A DNA stretch of 64,000 nucleotides from Streptomyces sp. NBC_01445. GTDB taxonomy: Bacteria > Actinomycetota > Actinomycetes > Streptomycetales > Streptomycetaceae. The stretch covers positions 7,541,001-7,605,000 of the forward strand of contig NZ_CP109485.1 in the NCBI RefSeq assembly GCF_035918235.1, read 5' to 3'. Position numbers and translations under genes: made by a program. The stretch's first letter is position 1, and each line of letters opens with the position of its first letter. This document shows, in pieces, positions 50,875-58,401 of the stretch. Below the pieces are notes generated by a model that saw only the letters and a program-made list of their open reading frames with translations, had not been told where the DNA came from and made no database searches.

Positions 50875-52421
50875 GCGGGCGCTCCCGGTGGAATGAAAGG
50901 CAGTCCTGACGGAGCGCCGGACTCGATGAGCCGCCACAGCGCGTCCGTGTCCGCGTGTTCTTCGATCAGATCGCCGAGCCGGTCGAGCTGCTCCTCGCGC
51001 AGCGCGCCGAACGACGTGTCGGGCGCCGGTACGAAACGGCGGCCCGCGGCGGCCGCGACCTCGCGCAGGAACGCCCGGCGGAAGCCGTCCGCCTCCAGCG
51101 AGCCGTGCCAGTGCGTGCCCCAGACGGAGCCGACGCGGCATCCGTCCAAGAAGGCTTCTCCGCCGGTGACCTCGGCGACCCCGTGATGGATCTCGTAACC
51201 GTCGACGCGCTCGCCGAGCGCCTCGCCGACGGGCCGGGCGAGGGTCTTCTCGCGCTCGAACCGCACCCGTACGGGCAGCAGTCCGAGCCCGTCCACGGCG
51301 CCCAGGCGCGACTCGACGTCGTCCTCGATGCGCTCGCCGAGCACCTGGAAGCCGCCGCAGATCCCGAGGACCGGCCGGCCCTCGGCGGCCCGGCGCGCGA
51401 GGGCGTCGGCGAGGCCGCGCTCGCGCAGCCACTGAAGTGCCTTGACGGTGCCGCGCGTTCCCGGCACGACGACCAGGTCCGCGTCGACGAGCTCCTCGGC
51501 CCGGTCGACGAACCGCACGACGACGCCCGGCTCCGCGGCCAGGGCGTCCACGTCGGTGAAGTTCGACATCAGCGGGACGGCGCAGACGGCGACGCGCAAC
51601 ACGTCCTCGCCGACCGGGGCCGCGGTCTGCGACTCGCGCACGGAACCGCGCAGCGACACGCGCAGCCCGTCCTCCTCGTCGATGCCGAGGCCGTGCTGGA
51701 AGGGGAGAACCCCGTACGTGGGGCGCCCGGTCAGATCCTTGAGCATGTCGAGGCCGGGCTCGAGGAGCGAGACGTCCCCGCGGAACTTGTTGACCAGATA
51801 GCCGGCCAGCAGCTCCTGGTCCTCGGGAGCGAGCAGCGCCGTCGTGCCGAAGAACGACGCGAAGACGCCGCCGCGGTCGATGTCGCCGACCACGAGCACG
51901 GGCAGCCGCGCGGCCCGGGCGATCCCCATGTTGACGATGTCGGTGCGGCGCAGGTTGATCTCGGCGGGAGAGCCCGCCCCTTCACAGATCACGGCGTCAT
52001 AGCTGCCCCGGAGTTCCTCCAGGCATCCCACGACGGTGTCCAGAAGTGCCGCCTGCCGTCCCCCGTGCAGCGCCTTCCCGGGGGACGACCCCCCGGACCC
52101 CCCGAAGAACCCCCGGGCACTCAACTCGCCCACCGGCTTGCCCATGAGCACCACCTGGCTGCTCCGGTCACTGCCCGGCTTCAGCAGCACGGGGTTCATC
52201 AGGGCGCTCGGCTCGACGCGGGCGGCCTGCGCCTGCATGGCCTGCGCCCGCCCGATCTCGGCGCCCTCGCGCGTCACGAAGGAGTTGAGGGACATGTTCT
52301 GCCCCTTGAACGGCGCGACCTTCACCCCCTGCCGCACCAGCCACCGGCAGATCCCCGCGGTGACGACGCTCTTCCCGGCATCGGACGTGGTCCCTGCCAC
52401 CAGCAGTCCGCCACCACTCAC
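50871..52421 (-). CDS. cobQ: Cobyric acid synthase (CobQ/CbiP) with a hairpin-encoded insertion
   Basis: A 516-residue glutamine amidotransferase that amidates side chains b, d, e and g of adenosylcobyrinate a,c-diamide. The N-terminal ATP domain has LLVAGTTSDAGKSVVTAG, FKGQNMSLNSFVT and VICEGAGSPAEINLR. The GATase domain has the catalytic Cys in VLGICGGFQVLGERIED and the His in WGTHWHGSLEADGF. Residues about 103-120 (GFFGGSGGSSPGKALHGG) come from a GC hairpin and look inserted. The start is the GTG at 52421 with GGAGGGG seven bases upstream; both ends overlap their neighbours by 4 bp. Confidence 0.93.
   Translation of the reverse strand: MSGGGLLVAGTTSDAGKSVVTAGICRWLVRQGVKVAPFKGQNMSLNSFVTREGAEIGRAQAMQAQAARVEPSALMNPVLLKPGSDRSSQVVLMGKPVGELSARGFFGGSGGSSPGKALHGGRQAALLDTVVGCLEELRGSYDAVICEGAGSPAEINLRRTDIVNMGIARAARLPVLVVGDIDRGGVFASFFGTTALLAPEDQELLAGYLVNKFRGDVSLLEPGLDMLKDLTGRPTYGVLPFQHGLGIDEEDGLRVSLRGSVRESQTAAPVGEDVLRVAVCAVPLMSNFTDVDALAAEPGVVVRFVDRAEELVDADLVVVPGTRGTVKALQWLRERGLADALARRAAEGRPVLGICGGFQVLGERIEDDVESRLGAVDGLGLLPVRVRFEREKTLARPVGEALGERVDGYEIHHGVAEVTGGEAFLDGCRVGSVWGTHWHGSLEADGFRRAFLREVAAAAGRRFVPAPDTSFGALREEQLDRLGDLIEEHADTDALWRLIESGAPSGLPFIPPGAPA
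52071..52104. repeat. GC hairpin element inside the cobQ reading frame
   Basis: CCGGGGG (52078-52084) pairs with CCCCCGG (52090-52096) around a 5-nt loop, with CCCCCCGAAG just after it. It resembles the hairpin downstream of ectD and is read in frame as a Gly/Ser-rich segment of CobQ. Confidence 0.55.
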
Positions 52422-53359
52422 GACTTTCCCCTCCGCAACAGTGCCCGCCCCGCGACACACACGCCGAGGGCCAGCCAGCTCACGCGCCGCGAGAGCCGCG
52501 CCGCCCGCTCGACGTCGGCGGTCTCCACGGCCCGGCCCGACGCGTTCAGTACGGGCCGGTGCTCGACCCGCCCGCCGTACGACAACGTGCCCCCGAGCCG
52601 CACTCCGAGCGCCCCCGCGAACGAGGCCTCGACGACACCGGCGTTGGGGCTCGGGTGCAGCCGCGCGTCCTCGCGCCACGCCGTGAGCGCGCCGCGCGGA
52701 CGGCCGCCCGCGACAGCGGCGAGCACGCCGGTCAGCCGCGCCCCCGGCCAGCCCGCCACGTCGTCGAGGCGCGCGGAGGCCCAGCCGTAGCGGCGGTACC
52801 TGGCCGACTTGTGCCCGACCATGGCGTCCAGCGTGTTCACGGCGCGGAACGCGACGAGCCCGGGGATGCCGGCGACGGCGCCCCACACGAGCGCGCCCAC
52901 GACGGCGTCGGAGGTGTTCTCGGCGACGGACTCGACGACGGCCCGCGCGATCCCGTCCGCGTCCAGGGCCTGCGGGTCGCGCCCGCACAGATGCGGCAGC
53001 CGCTCGCGCGCCGCGTCCACGTCACCGGCGGCCAGCGCGCCCCCGATGGCGCGCGCCTCGCGGCCCAGCGACGTACCGCCGACGACCGCCCAGGTGGCGG
53101 CGGCGGTCAGCGCGATGGAGGCGGCGGGGGAGCGGCGCACGGCGCGCGCGGCGAGGCCACCGGCGACGGCGGCGCCTCCGGCGCACACAGCGGTGTGCAC
53201 GGCGCCCCACCCGCGGTGGTCACGCCACAGCACGCGCTCGACGGCGCCCGCGGCCCGCCCGAACGCGGCGACCGGATGCCCGCGGCGCGGATCGCCGATC
53301 AGGAGGTCACCGAGGAGTCCGGCGGCGCTGCCGTACGCGAAGACGCGCTCGGCCCGCAC
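52418..53359 (-). CDS. cobD: Adenosylcobinamide-phosphate synthase
   Basis: A 313-residue membrane protein (CobD/CbiB) that attaches aminopropanol or its phosphate to adenosylcobyric acid. Family signatures are GLLGDLLIGDPRRGHPVAAF, AVVESVAENTSDAVVGALVW, VNTLDAMVGHKSARYRRYGW, HPSPNAGVVEASFAGALGVR and LGGTLSYGGRVEHRPVLN. Several hydrophobic segments fit an inner-membrane protein. The start is the GTG at 53359, where family homology begins; the frame is open to 53452 into the riboswitch. It is the first gene after the cobalamin riboswitch. Confidence 0.92.
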   Translation of the reverse strand: MRAERVFAYGSAAGLLGDLLIGDPRRGHPVAAFGRAAGAVERVLWRDHRGWGAVHTAVCAGGAAVAGGLAARAVRRSPAASIALTAAATWAVVGGTSLGREARAIGGALAAGDVDAARERLPHLCGRDPQALDADGIARAVVESVAENTSDAVVGALVWGAVAGIPGLVAFRAVNTLDAMVGHKSARYRRYGWASARLDDVAGWPGARLTGVLAAVAGGRPRGALTAWREDARLHPSPNAGVVEASFAGALGVRLGGTLSYGGRVEHRPVLNASGRAVETADVERAARLSRRVSWLALGVCVAGRALLRRGKS

Positions 53360-53454
53360 GGTCAGCCCGCCGCTACGGCGAGGGGAACCCTTGTACTCGT
53401 TCTCGGCGGGAGCACCCGCAACTGGCAGCCGCGCATGGCGATATGTCCTCACTC

Positions 53455-53600
53455 AGGGTGTCCACGCCCTGGTTGGAAGAGACCGGCGGCGAGAGTTCCT
53501 GGCTCGCGGGGATCACTCCCCGGTGACAGTGGCGGGACCGCGCCGGATTCGCACCGGCTTCCTCTCCTGCTGCCGTAGATGGCCCCGGAAGTCCACCACG
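53455..53600 (-). promoter_or_regulatory. Cobalamin riboswitch
   Basis: Read on the minus strand, the region shows the ordered conserved parts of a cobalamin riboswitch: GGAAGCCGGTGCGAATCCGG, then CCCGCCACTGT followed by CACCGGGGAG, and the B12 box GAGCCAGGAACTCTCGCC (about 53488-53505). A small hairpin, CAGGG/CCCTG (53454-53471), lies just downstream and may be part of the expression platform. It precedes cobD and should repress the cobalamin operon when adenosylcobalamin is abundant. The ends are approximate. Confidence 0.9.
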
Positions 53601-53614
53601 CCCCGCGAACGCCC

Positions 53615-53631
53615 GTCAACTTGCCGTTGAC
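53615..53631. promoter_or_regulatory. GTCAAC/GTTGAC palindrome upstream of the cobalamin riboswitch
   Basis: GTCAAC (53615-53620) and GTTGAC (53626-53631) form a perfect inverted repeat with a 5-nt spacer, between the upstream terminator and the riboswitch. It also contains TTGAC words on both strands and may be part of the operon promoter or an operator. Confidence 0.4.
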
Positions 53632-53665
53632 CTGCGAAGGGAGAGTGTGCTGAGGCCCACACGAA

Positions 53666-53701
53666 GCGGGGTGCGGGACGCCTTCGCGTCCCGCACCCCG
53701 C
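53666..53701 (-). terminator. 16-bp perfect hairpin after the phosphate-transport operon
   Basis: GCGGGGTGCGGGACGC (53666-53681) pairs perfectly with 53686-53701 around a CTTC loop. It lies 21 bp past the stop of the small membrane protein gene and separates the phosphate operon from the cobalamin leader. Confidence 0.82.
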
Positions 53702-53722
53702 ACTCCTGCCGGTTACCTCCGG

Positions 53723-53944
53723 TCAGGCGACGATCAGGAAGATCCCGTACCCGACGGCCGCCGCGCACAGGGCGAAGCAGGCGTACGCGCCGGAGACGGC
53801 CAGCGCCGCCGAGTTGCCCTGGGCCGCCGCCGACTCCCGCTTGGTGAGGCCGACGATGCCGAGGGTGAACAGGCCCACGAGGGCCACCGTGATCACGAGG
53901 CTGACTCCGAACACGGAGCCGAGTGCTGCCCAGTCGATGTGCAT
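53723..53944 (-). CDS. Small two-helix membrane protein next to the phosphate transporter
   Basis: A 73-residue protein with two clear membrane segments (VSLVITVALVGLFTLGIVGL at about 14-33 and AYACFALCAAAVGYGIFLIV at about 53-72) joined by a short polar loop (TKRESAAAQGNS). I do not know a function. It begins 15 bp after the phosphate permease stop on the same strand and ends before a strong terminator. It is therefore the second gene of that operon and may be an accessory subunit. Confidence 0.8.
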   Translation of the reverse strand: MHIDWAALGSVFGVSLVITVALVGLFTLGIVGLTKRESAAAQGNSAALAVSGAYACFALCAAAVGYGIFLIVA

Positions 53945-53959
53945 AGCGCTGCTGCTTCC

Positions 53960-55234
53960 TTAGACCGTGGCCGGGCGCGCGGGCTCCGCCGAGGGCGGGG
54001 CGGGCGAGGCGGGGATGGTGGTCTTCACGTCGGTGGCCAGGTCCGCGACCGTGCCGGCGGGCGGCGGGGTGACGGCCGCGATCGCGGTGGTCACGACGCC
54101 GGCGGGCTCGTCCGGGACGTCGACGCCGTCGATGTCGTCGTCCGTGACGTTCGTGTGGTCGATCGAGTTGCGCCGGGACAGCGCCCAGATGGTGCCCGCG
54201 CCGGCGATCAGGAGCAGCGCGGTGACGGCGACGCCCCACGAGCCCTGCTTGGTGAGGAACTCGGCGCCCGCGCCGACCAGACCGGCGGCCGGCAGGGTCA
54301 GGCCCCAGGCGATGAACATGCGGGTCGCGGTCGACCAGCGGACGACGCCGCCCTTGCGGCCGAGGCCCGAGCCCATGACGGCGCCGGAGCAGACCTGCGT
54401 CGTGGAGAGCGAGAAGCCGATGTGTGAGGAGGCGAGGATCGCGGTCGCGGCGCTGGTCTGGGCGGCGAAGCCCTGCTGCGGCGCGAGGTCCGTGAGGCCC
54501 TTGCCCATGGTGCGGATGATGCGCCAGCCGCCGAGGTAGGTGCCGAGCGCGATGGCCGCACCGGCCGAGACGATGACCCACATCGGGGGGTTGGCGCCGG
54601 GGCTGAGGACGCCGCCCGTGATCAGGGCGAGCGTGATGATGCCCATCGTCTTCTGCGCGTCGTTCGTGCCGTGCGCCAGCGAGACCAGGCCCGCGGAGGC
54701 GATCTGCCCGGCGCGGTAGCCCTTGGCGGTCGCCTTCTGGTCGGTCTTGCTGCCTATCCGGTACGTGAGCCGGGTGGCCAGCATCGCGGCGATGCCCGCC
54801 ACGAGCGGCGCGGCGACGGCCGGGAGCAGGATCTTCGTGACGACGGTGCCGCCGTTGATCGACGACCAGCCCATCGACATCACGGCGGCGCCGATGAGGC
54901 CGCCGAAGAGCGCGTGGGACGAGCTGGAGGGGAGGCCCACCAGCCAGGTCAGGAGATTCCAGAGGATGGCGCCCACCAGCGCCGCGAAGATGACCTCGGT
55001 CTTGAGTCCGTCCTCGTTGATGATGCCGCCGGAGATCGTCTTGGCGACCTCCACGGAGAGGAAGGCTCCGACGAGGTTCAGCACGGCGGACATGGCCACC
55101 GCCGTCTTGGGCTTGAGAGCGCCGGTCGAGATGGTGGTGGCCATCGCGTTGGCTGTGTCGTGGAAACCGTTCGTGAAGTCGAACACGAGAGCGGTAACGA
55201 TCACGATCCCGAGGAGAAGCGTGATGTGTTCCAT
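53960..55234 (-). CDS. Low-affinity inorganic phosphate transporter (PiT family)
   Basis: A 424-residue PiT permease that imports phosphate, usually as a metal-phosphate with H+. Both signature repeats are present: FDFTNGFHDTANAMATTIST with ALVGAILWNLLTWLVGLPSS near the N-terminus, and LVSLAHGTNDAQKTMGIIT with ILASSHIGFSLSTTQVCSGA later. About ten hydrophobic segments are followed by a Pro/Ala/Thr-rich cytoplasmic tail of about 75 residues. The ATG at 55234 is preceded 48 bp upstream by a PHO box. The small membrane protein gene follows in the same operon. Confidence 0.92.
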   Translation of the reverse strand: MEHITLLLGIVIVTALVFDFTNGFHDTANAMATTISTGALKPKTAVAMSAVLNLVGAFLSVEVAKTISGGIINEDGLKTEVIFAALVGAILWNLLTWLVGLPSSSSHALFGGLIGAAVMSMGWSSINGGTVVTKILLPAVAAPLVAGIAAMLATRLTYRIGSKTDQKATAKGYRAGQIASAGLVSLAHGTNDAQKTMGIITLALITGGVLSPGANPPMWVIVSAGAAIALGTYLGGWRIIRTMGKGLTDLAPQQGFAAQTSAATAILASSHIGFSLSTTQVCSGAVMGSGLGRKGGVVRWSTATRMFIAWGLTLPAAGLVGAGAEFLTKQGSWGVAVTALLLIAGAGTIWALSRRNSIDHTNVTDDDIDGVDVPDEPAGVVTTAIAAVTPPPAGTVADLATDVKTTIPASPAPPSAEPARPATV

Positions 55235-55281
55235 TTACCCAGGCTTCTGTTGGACGTCAGTGGCTCGGCGACCGTAGGCAA

Positions 55282-55303
55282 TCTGAGTGAACGGAAGATG
55301 AAC
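55282..55303 (-). promoter_or_regulatory. PHO box (PhoP-binding direct repeats) upstream of the phosphate transporter
   Basis: On the minus strand the units GTTCATCTTCC (55293-55303) and GTTCACTCAGA (55282-55292) are contiguous. They fit the Streptomyces PHO-box pattern of 11-bp direct repeats beginning GTTCA. They lie 48-69 nt before the transporter ATG. Control of this permease by PhoR-PhoP is therefore likely; I recall related control reported for a PiT gene in S. coelicolor. Confidence 0.75.
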
Positions 55304-55423
55304 TGGGGCGGGCGGTGCGGTGACTCGAAGCGGAGTGCCGCCACTCCGTTGGAAACGGGGTGGCGGCGCGGGGTCGTTCGCGAAGCGGAACGGTGGCTCA
55401 ATCAAGCGGAAGTAAGCCTTCCG

Positions 55424-56167
55424 CTAGCCGCGGGCGAACCTCCGCAACTGCGTCTGTGAACCGTTGAAGAGATTCTGGTCACCCGGCAGTCCGCCGCTGT
55501 TGTCGTACTGCCAGAACGTCCAGTACGACCAGCCCGACGGCAGCGCCCCGGCGGACTCGTCGTAGCGGGCGAGCCATAGCGCGTGGTTGCCCGCGAAGGC
55601 CGTGCTGTTGCCCGTGCAGTTCTTCCACCAGCGGTAATTGGTGTAGATCACCGGCCGGCGGCCCGTCCTGCGCCGCACCTCGTCGCTGAACGACCTGATC
55701 CAGGAGATCATCTTCCCCTTGCTCAGGCCGTAGCACTTCTTCGAGCTGTACGGGTTGTACTCGATGTCGAGCGCCGGCGGCAGCGTCCAGCCGTCCGCCC
55801 GCCACCCGCCCCCGTTGCGCACGAAGTACGAGGCCTGCGTCCGGCCGGACGACTTGTTCGGGAGCGCGAAGTGGTACGCGCCGCGGATGATGCCCGCGCT
55901 GCGCGCTCCGTTGTACTGCCGGCTGAAGTAGGGATTGCGGTAGGTGGTGGACTCGGTCGCCTTGACGTAGACGAACCGTGCGCCCTTGCTCTTGGCCTTC
56001 TGCCAGTCGACGTTCTTCTGGTGCGACGAGACGTCGTGCCCCTTGGTGCCGCCCGCCGCGGACGCCGGAGCCTGTGCGAGAGCGGTCCCCCCGAACGTCA
56101 GGGCGGCGAGTGATGTCGCGGCCGCGATGTGCGCGCGGCGACGGGACGGTTTGTGACCACGAGCCAT
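55424..56167 (-). CDS. Secreted GH25 lysozyme (N-acetylmuramidase)
   Basis: A 247-residue exported muramidase. The signal peptide (ARGHKPSRRRAHIAAA, then a hydrophobic core ending APASA) is followed by the GH25 fold: GHDVSSHQKNVDWQKAKSKG (first catalytic Asp region), FVYVKATESTTYRNPYF, GAYHFALPNKSSG, PPALDIEYNPYSS with the D-x-E catalytic pair, and VIYTNYRWWKNCTGN. YWTFWQYDNSGG is near the end. It cleaves peptidoglycan outside the cell. The start is the ATG at 56167 with a GGGGGGA site four bases upstream. Confidence 0.93.
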   Translation of the reverse strand: MARGHKPSRRRAHIAAATSLAALTFGGTALAQAPASAAGGTKGHDVSSHQKNVDWQKAKSKGARFVYVKATESTTYRNPYFSRQYNGARSAGIIRGAYHFALPNKSSGRTQASYFVRNGGGWRADGWTLPPALDIEYNPYSSKKCYGLSKGKMISWIRSFSDEVRRRTGRRPVIYTNYRWWKNCTGNSTAFAGNHALWLARYDESAGALPSGWSYWTFWQYDNSGGLPGDQNLFNGSQTQLRRFARG

Positions 56168-56370
56168 ATTTCCCCCCGGAATGGCGACGTGCATGACAAA
56201 TCCCACCGGAGGCTACCGGAAGATCCCTCTGAGCCCGTCGGTCTCCAGCCAATCGTTTCCAGGCGGGCATTCATGCCCATTCGTGCGCTTCCGGACTCCT
56301 CGGATCCGCACTGAAGTGCCCAGGCGCCACGATCCGCGCGGGCCCGCCGAGCGGCTGGCAGGATGCGGGC

Positions 56371-57048
56371 ATGGCGCAGGAACCGGGCGAGGCAGGGCAG
56401 GGCGCGGACGGACTCGCGCAGGCGTGGAGCGCGCTCGTGGCGACGGCCCGGCGCACCGTCACCGACGGACTCGTCGTCGGGACCTCGGGAAACGTCTCGG
56501 TGCGCATCGGCGACACCGTCCTCGTCACGCCCAGCGGGGTCCCCTACGACGAGCTCGCCCCGGACGACCTCGTCGCCGTCGGCCTCGACGGCGGGCAGCG
56601 TGCCGGAACCCTGACCCCGACCAGCGAACTCCCGATGCATCTGGCGGTCTACCGCGCGACGCCCGCCCGTGCCGTCGTCCACACCCACGCGGTCCACGCC
56701 ACCGCCGTCTCCACCCTCGTGCCCGAGCTCCCGCTCATCCACTACATGGCCGCGGCCCTCGGCGGACCCGTCCGGGTTGCCCCCTATGCGACGTACGGCA
56801 CCGAGCGGTTGGCCGAGAACGTGCTCGACGCTCTCAAGGGGCGGACAGGCTGCCTGCTCCAGAACCACGGCACCCTCACCTACGGCGACACCCTCGCCGC
56901 CGCCTACGACCGCACGGCCCAGCTCGAATGGCTGTGCCGCGTCTGGCTCACCGCGAGCGCCCATCCCCACCACACGCCGACGCTCCTCACCCGCGACCAG
57001 GTGCGCGAGGTGGAGGAGAAGCTGCGGGGGTACGGGCAGCCGGGCTGA
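56371..57048 (+). CDS. Class II aldolase/adducin-family protein (L-fuculose-phosphate aldolase-like)
   Basis: A 225-residue zinc-dependent class II aldolase-fold protein. The nucleotide/phosphate loop is VVGTSGNVSVRIGDTVLVTP, followed by SGVPYDELAPDDLV. The acid/base Glu is in PTSELPMHLAVYRA. The zinc ligands are the two His of VVHTHAVHATAVS and the later His of LLQNHGTLTYGDTL. Family members act on fuculose-, rhamnulose- or ribulose-phosphates; the substrate here is open. Its stop is 68 bp before an alpha/beta hydrolase gene. Confidence 0.88.
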   Translation: MAQEPGEAGQGADGLAQAWSALVATARRTVTDGLVVGTSGNVSVRIGDTVLVTPSGVPYDELAPDDLVAVGLDGGQRAGTLTPTSELPMHLAVYRATPARAVVHTHAVHATAVSTLVPELPLIHYMAAALGGPVRVAPYATYGTERLAENVLDALKGRTGCLLQNHGTLTYGDTLAAAYDRTAQLEWLCRVWLTASAHPHHTPTLLTRDQVREVEEKLRGYGQPG

Positions 57049-57116
57049 ACCGGCATCCGGCGGCCCCCGGCCTCGCCCCACTGGCCGGTCGGAGCCCGGG
57101 CGCGGACACTGGGACG

Positions 57117-58244
57117 GTGCGCACCGCCAGAGCGACGGCCGCTGCCGTCACCGCAGTCATCGGTGCCGGCGCGGCCGCGATCGCGGCCGGCCGGTTCGCC
57201 AGCGATGCCGCCCTCAAGGCGCCCGCGGGCAGGCCCCTGCCCACCGAGCCACGCCTGACCGTCCACGCCACCGCCGCGGGCCAGATCACGCTCACCCGCG
57301 ACCTGGCCTCCCTGCGCCCGGGCACGTACGGCCTGAGCGGCGACGGATTCCACGCCGTGGTCGGGCCCGTACTCGAGTCCGCCCCGCACGCGGCGGACGC
57401 CGTCGTACGCCGCCTGGAGCGCGTCACCCACGGCTCCCTCGAACCCGGCGCCAAGGCATGGCTCACCCCCCAGGTCCACATCGGCGACCCCAAGGCGGCA
57501 CTCGGCCTCGACCACGCCGACATCGACATCCCCGGCGAACTGGGTGCGCTCCCCGCCTGGTTCGTCCCCGGCGCCCGCGACACCTGGATCATCACCGTCC
57601 ACGGCCTGGGCACCACGCGCGAGCACCCCATGGTCCTCATGGACTTCCTGCACCGCCACCGCTTCCCCGTGCTGGACCTCGCCTACCGCGGCGACCTCGG
57701 CGCCCCCCGCTCCCCGGACGGCCTCGGCCACCTCGGCGAGACGGAGTGGCGCGACCTGGACGCCGCGATCCGCTATGCCGTGCGCTACGGCGCGCAACGC
57801 GTCATCGTGCACGGCTGGTCGACCGGCGCCGCCATGGCCCTGCACGCGGCGGCCCATTCCGCTTTGCGGGACCGCATCTCCGGGCTCGTCCTCGACTCAC
57901 CCGTCCTCGCCTGGGACGTGACGCTGCGTGCCCTCGCCGAGGCCCGCCGCATCCCCCGGCCCCTGCTCCCCCTCGCGGTCCGCGCCGCCCAGGGCCGCAC
58001 CGGGCTGCACGGCGACCGCCTCGACACCGCCGCCCACCCCGAGGCGCTCAAGGTGCCCACGCTCCTGATGCACGGCCCCGACGACGAGATCGCCCCCTGG
58101 GCCCTGTCCCGCGAACTGGCCGCCCGGCGCCCCGACTTGGTCTCGCTGCACACGGTGGACAACGCCCCGCACGGAGCCATGTGGAACGCCGACCCGCAGA
58201 CGTACGAGGAGACGCTCCGCCGCTTCCTCACCCCCCTCATGTAG
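57117..58244 (+). CDS. Alpha/beta-hydrolase with N-terminal membrane anchor
   Basis: A 375-residue serine hydrolase. A hydrophobic N-terminal segment (ARATAAAVTAVIGAGAAAIA) may anchor or export it. The hydrolase core has TWIITVHGLGTTREHPMVL with the oxyanion region, the nucleophile elbow VHGWSTGAAMALHA (Ser in GWSTG), the Asp in LMHGPDDEIAPW and the His in DNAPHGAMWN. This pattern is found in Streptomyces alpha/beta-hydrolases of unknown substrate. The start is the GTG at 57117; the open frame upstream overlaps the aldolase gene and is not credible. Confidence 0.85.
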   Translation: MRTARATAAAVTAVIGAGAAAIAAGRFASDAALKAPAGRPLPTEPRLTVHATAAGQITLTRDLASLRPGTYGLSGDGFHAVVGPVLESAPHAADAVVRRLERVTHGSLEPGAKAWLTPQVHIGDPKAALGLDHADIDIPGELGALPAWFVPGARDTWIITVHGLGTTREHPMVLMDFLHRHRFPVLDLAYRGDLGAPRSPDGLGHLGETEWRDLDAAIRYAVRYGAQRVIVHGWSTGAAMALHAAAHSALRDRISGLVLDSPVLAWDVTLRALAEARRIPRPLLPLAVRAAQGRTGLHGDRLDTAAHPEALKVPTLLMHGPDDEIAPWALSRELAARRPDLVSLHTVDNAPHGAMWNADPQTYEETLRRFLTPLM

Positions 58245-58401
58245 CTCCGCACGGCTCCGTCATACGCACGGGACAGATGTGCAGGAAGGCCCGCGTAGAC
58301 CCCCGGCGCACGCCGGTCCGCGGACCCTCCCGCGGCGCCCGCAAAGAGCCCCGAAACGATTCCGTTTGGGTTTTCGGACCGTCAACCGGAAGACTGCCCC
58401 C

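Noticed and set aside
47491..51186. 1231-codon plus-strand open frame opposite cobN
   Set aside because: It mirrors CobN codon structure, shows no motifs or ribosome site, and its composition is typical of antisense shadows in Streptomyces.
53449..53703. 84-codon minus-strand frame overlapping the riboswitch
   Set aside because: It covers the riboswitch core and a terminator, whose structure explains the sequence; no coding evidence.
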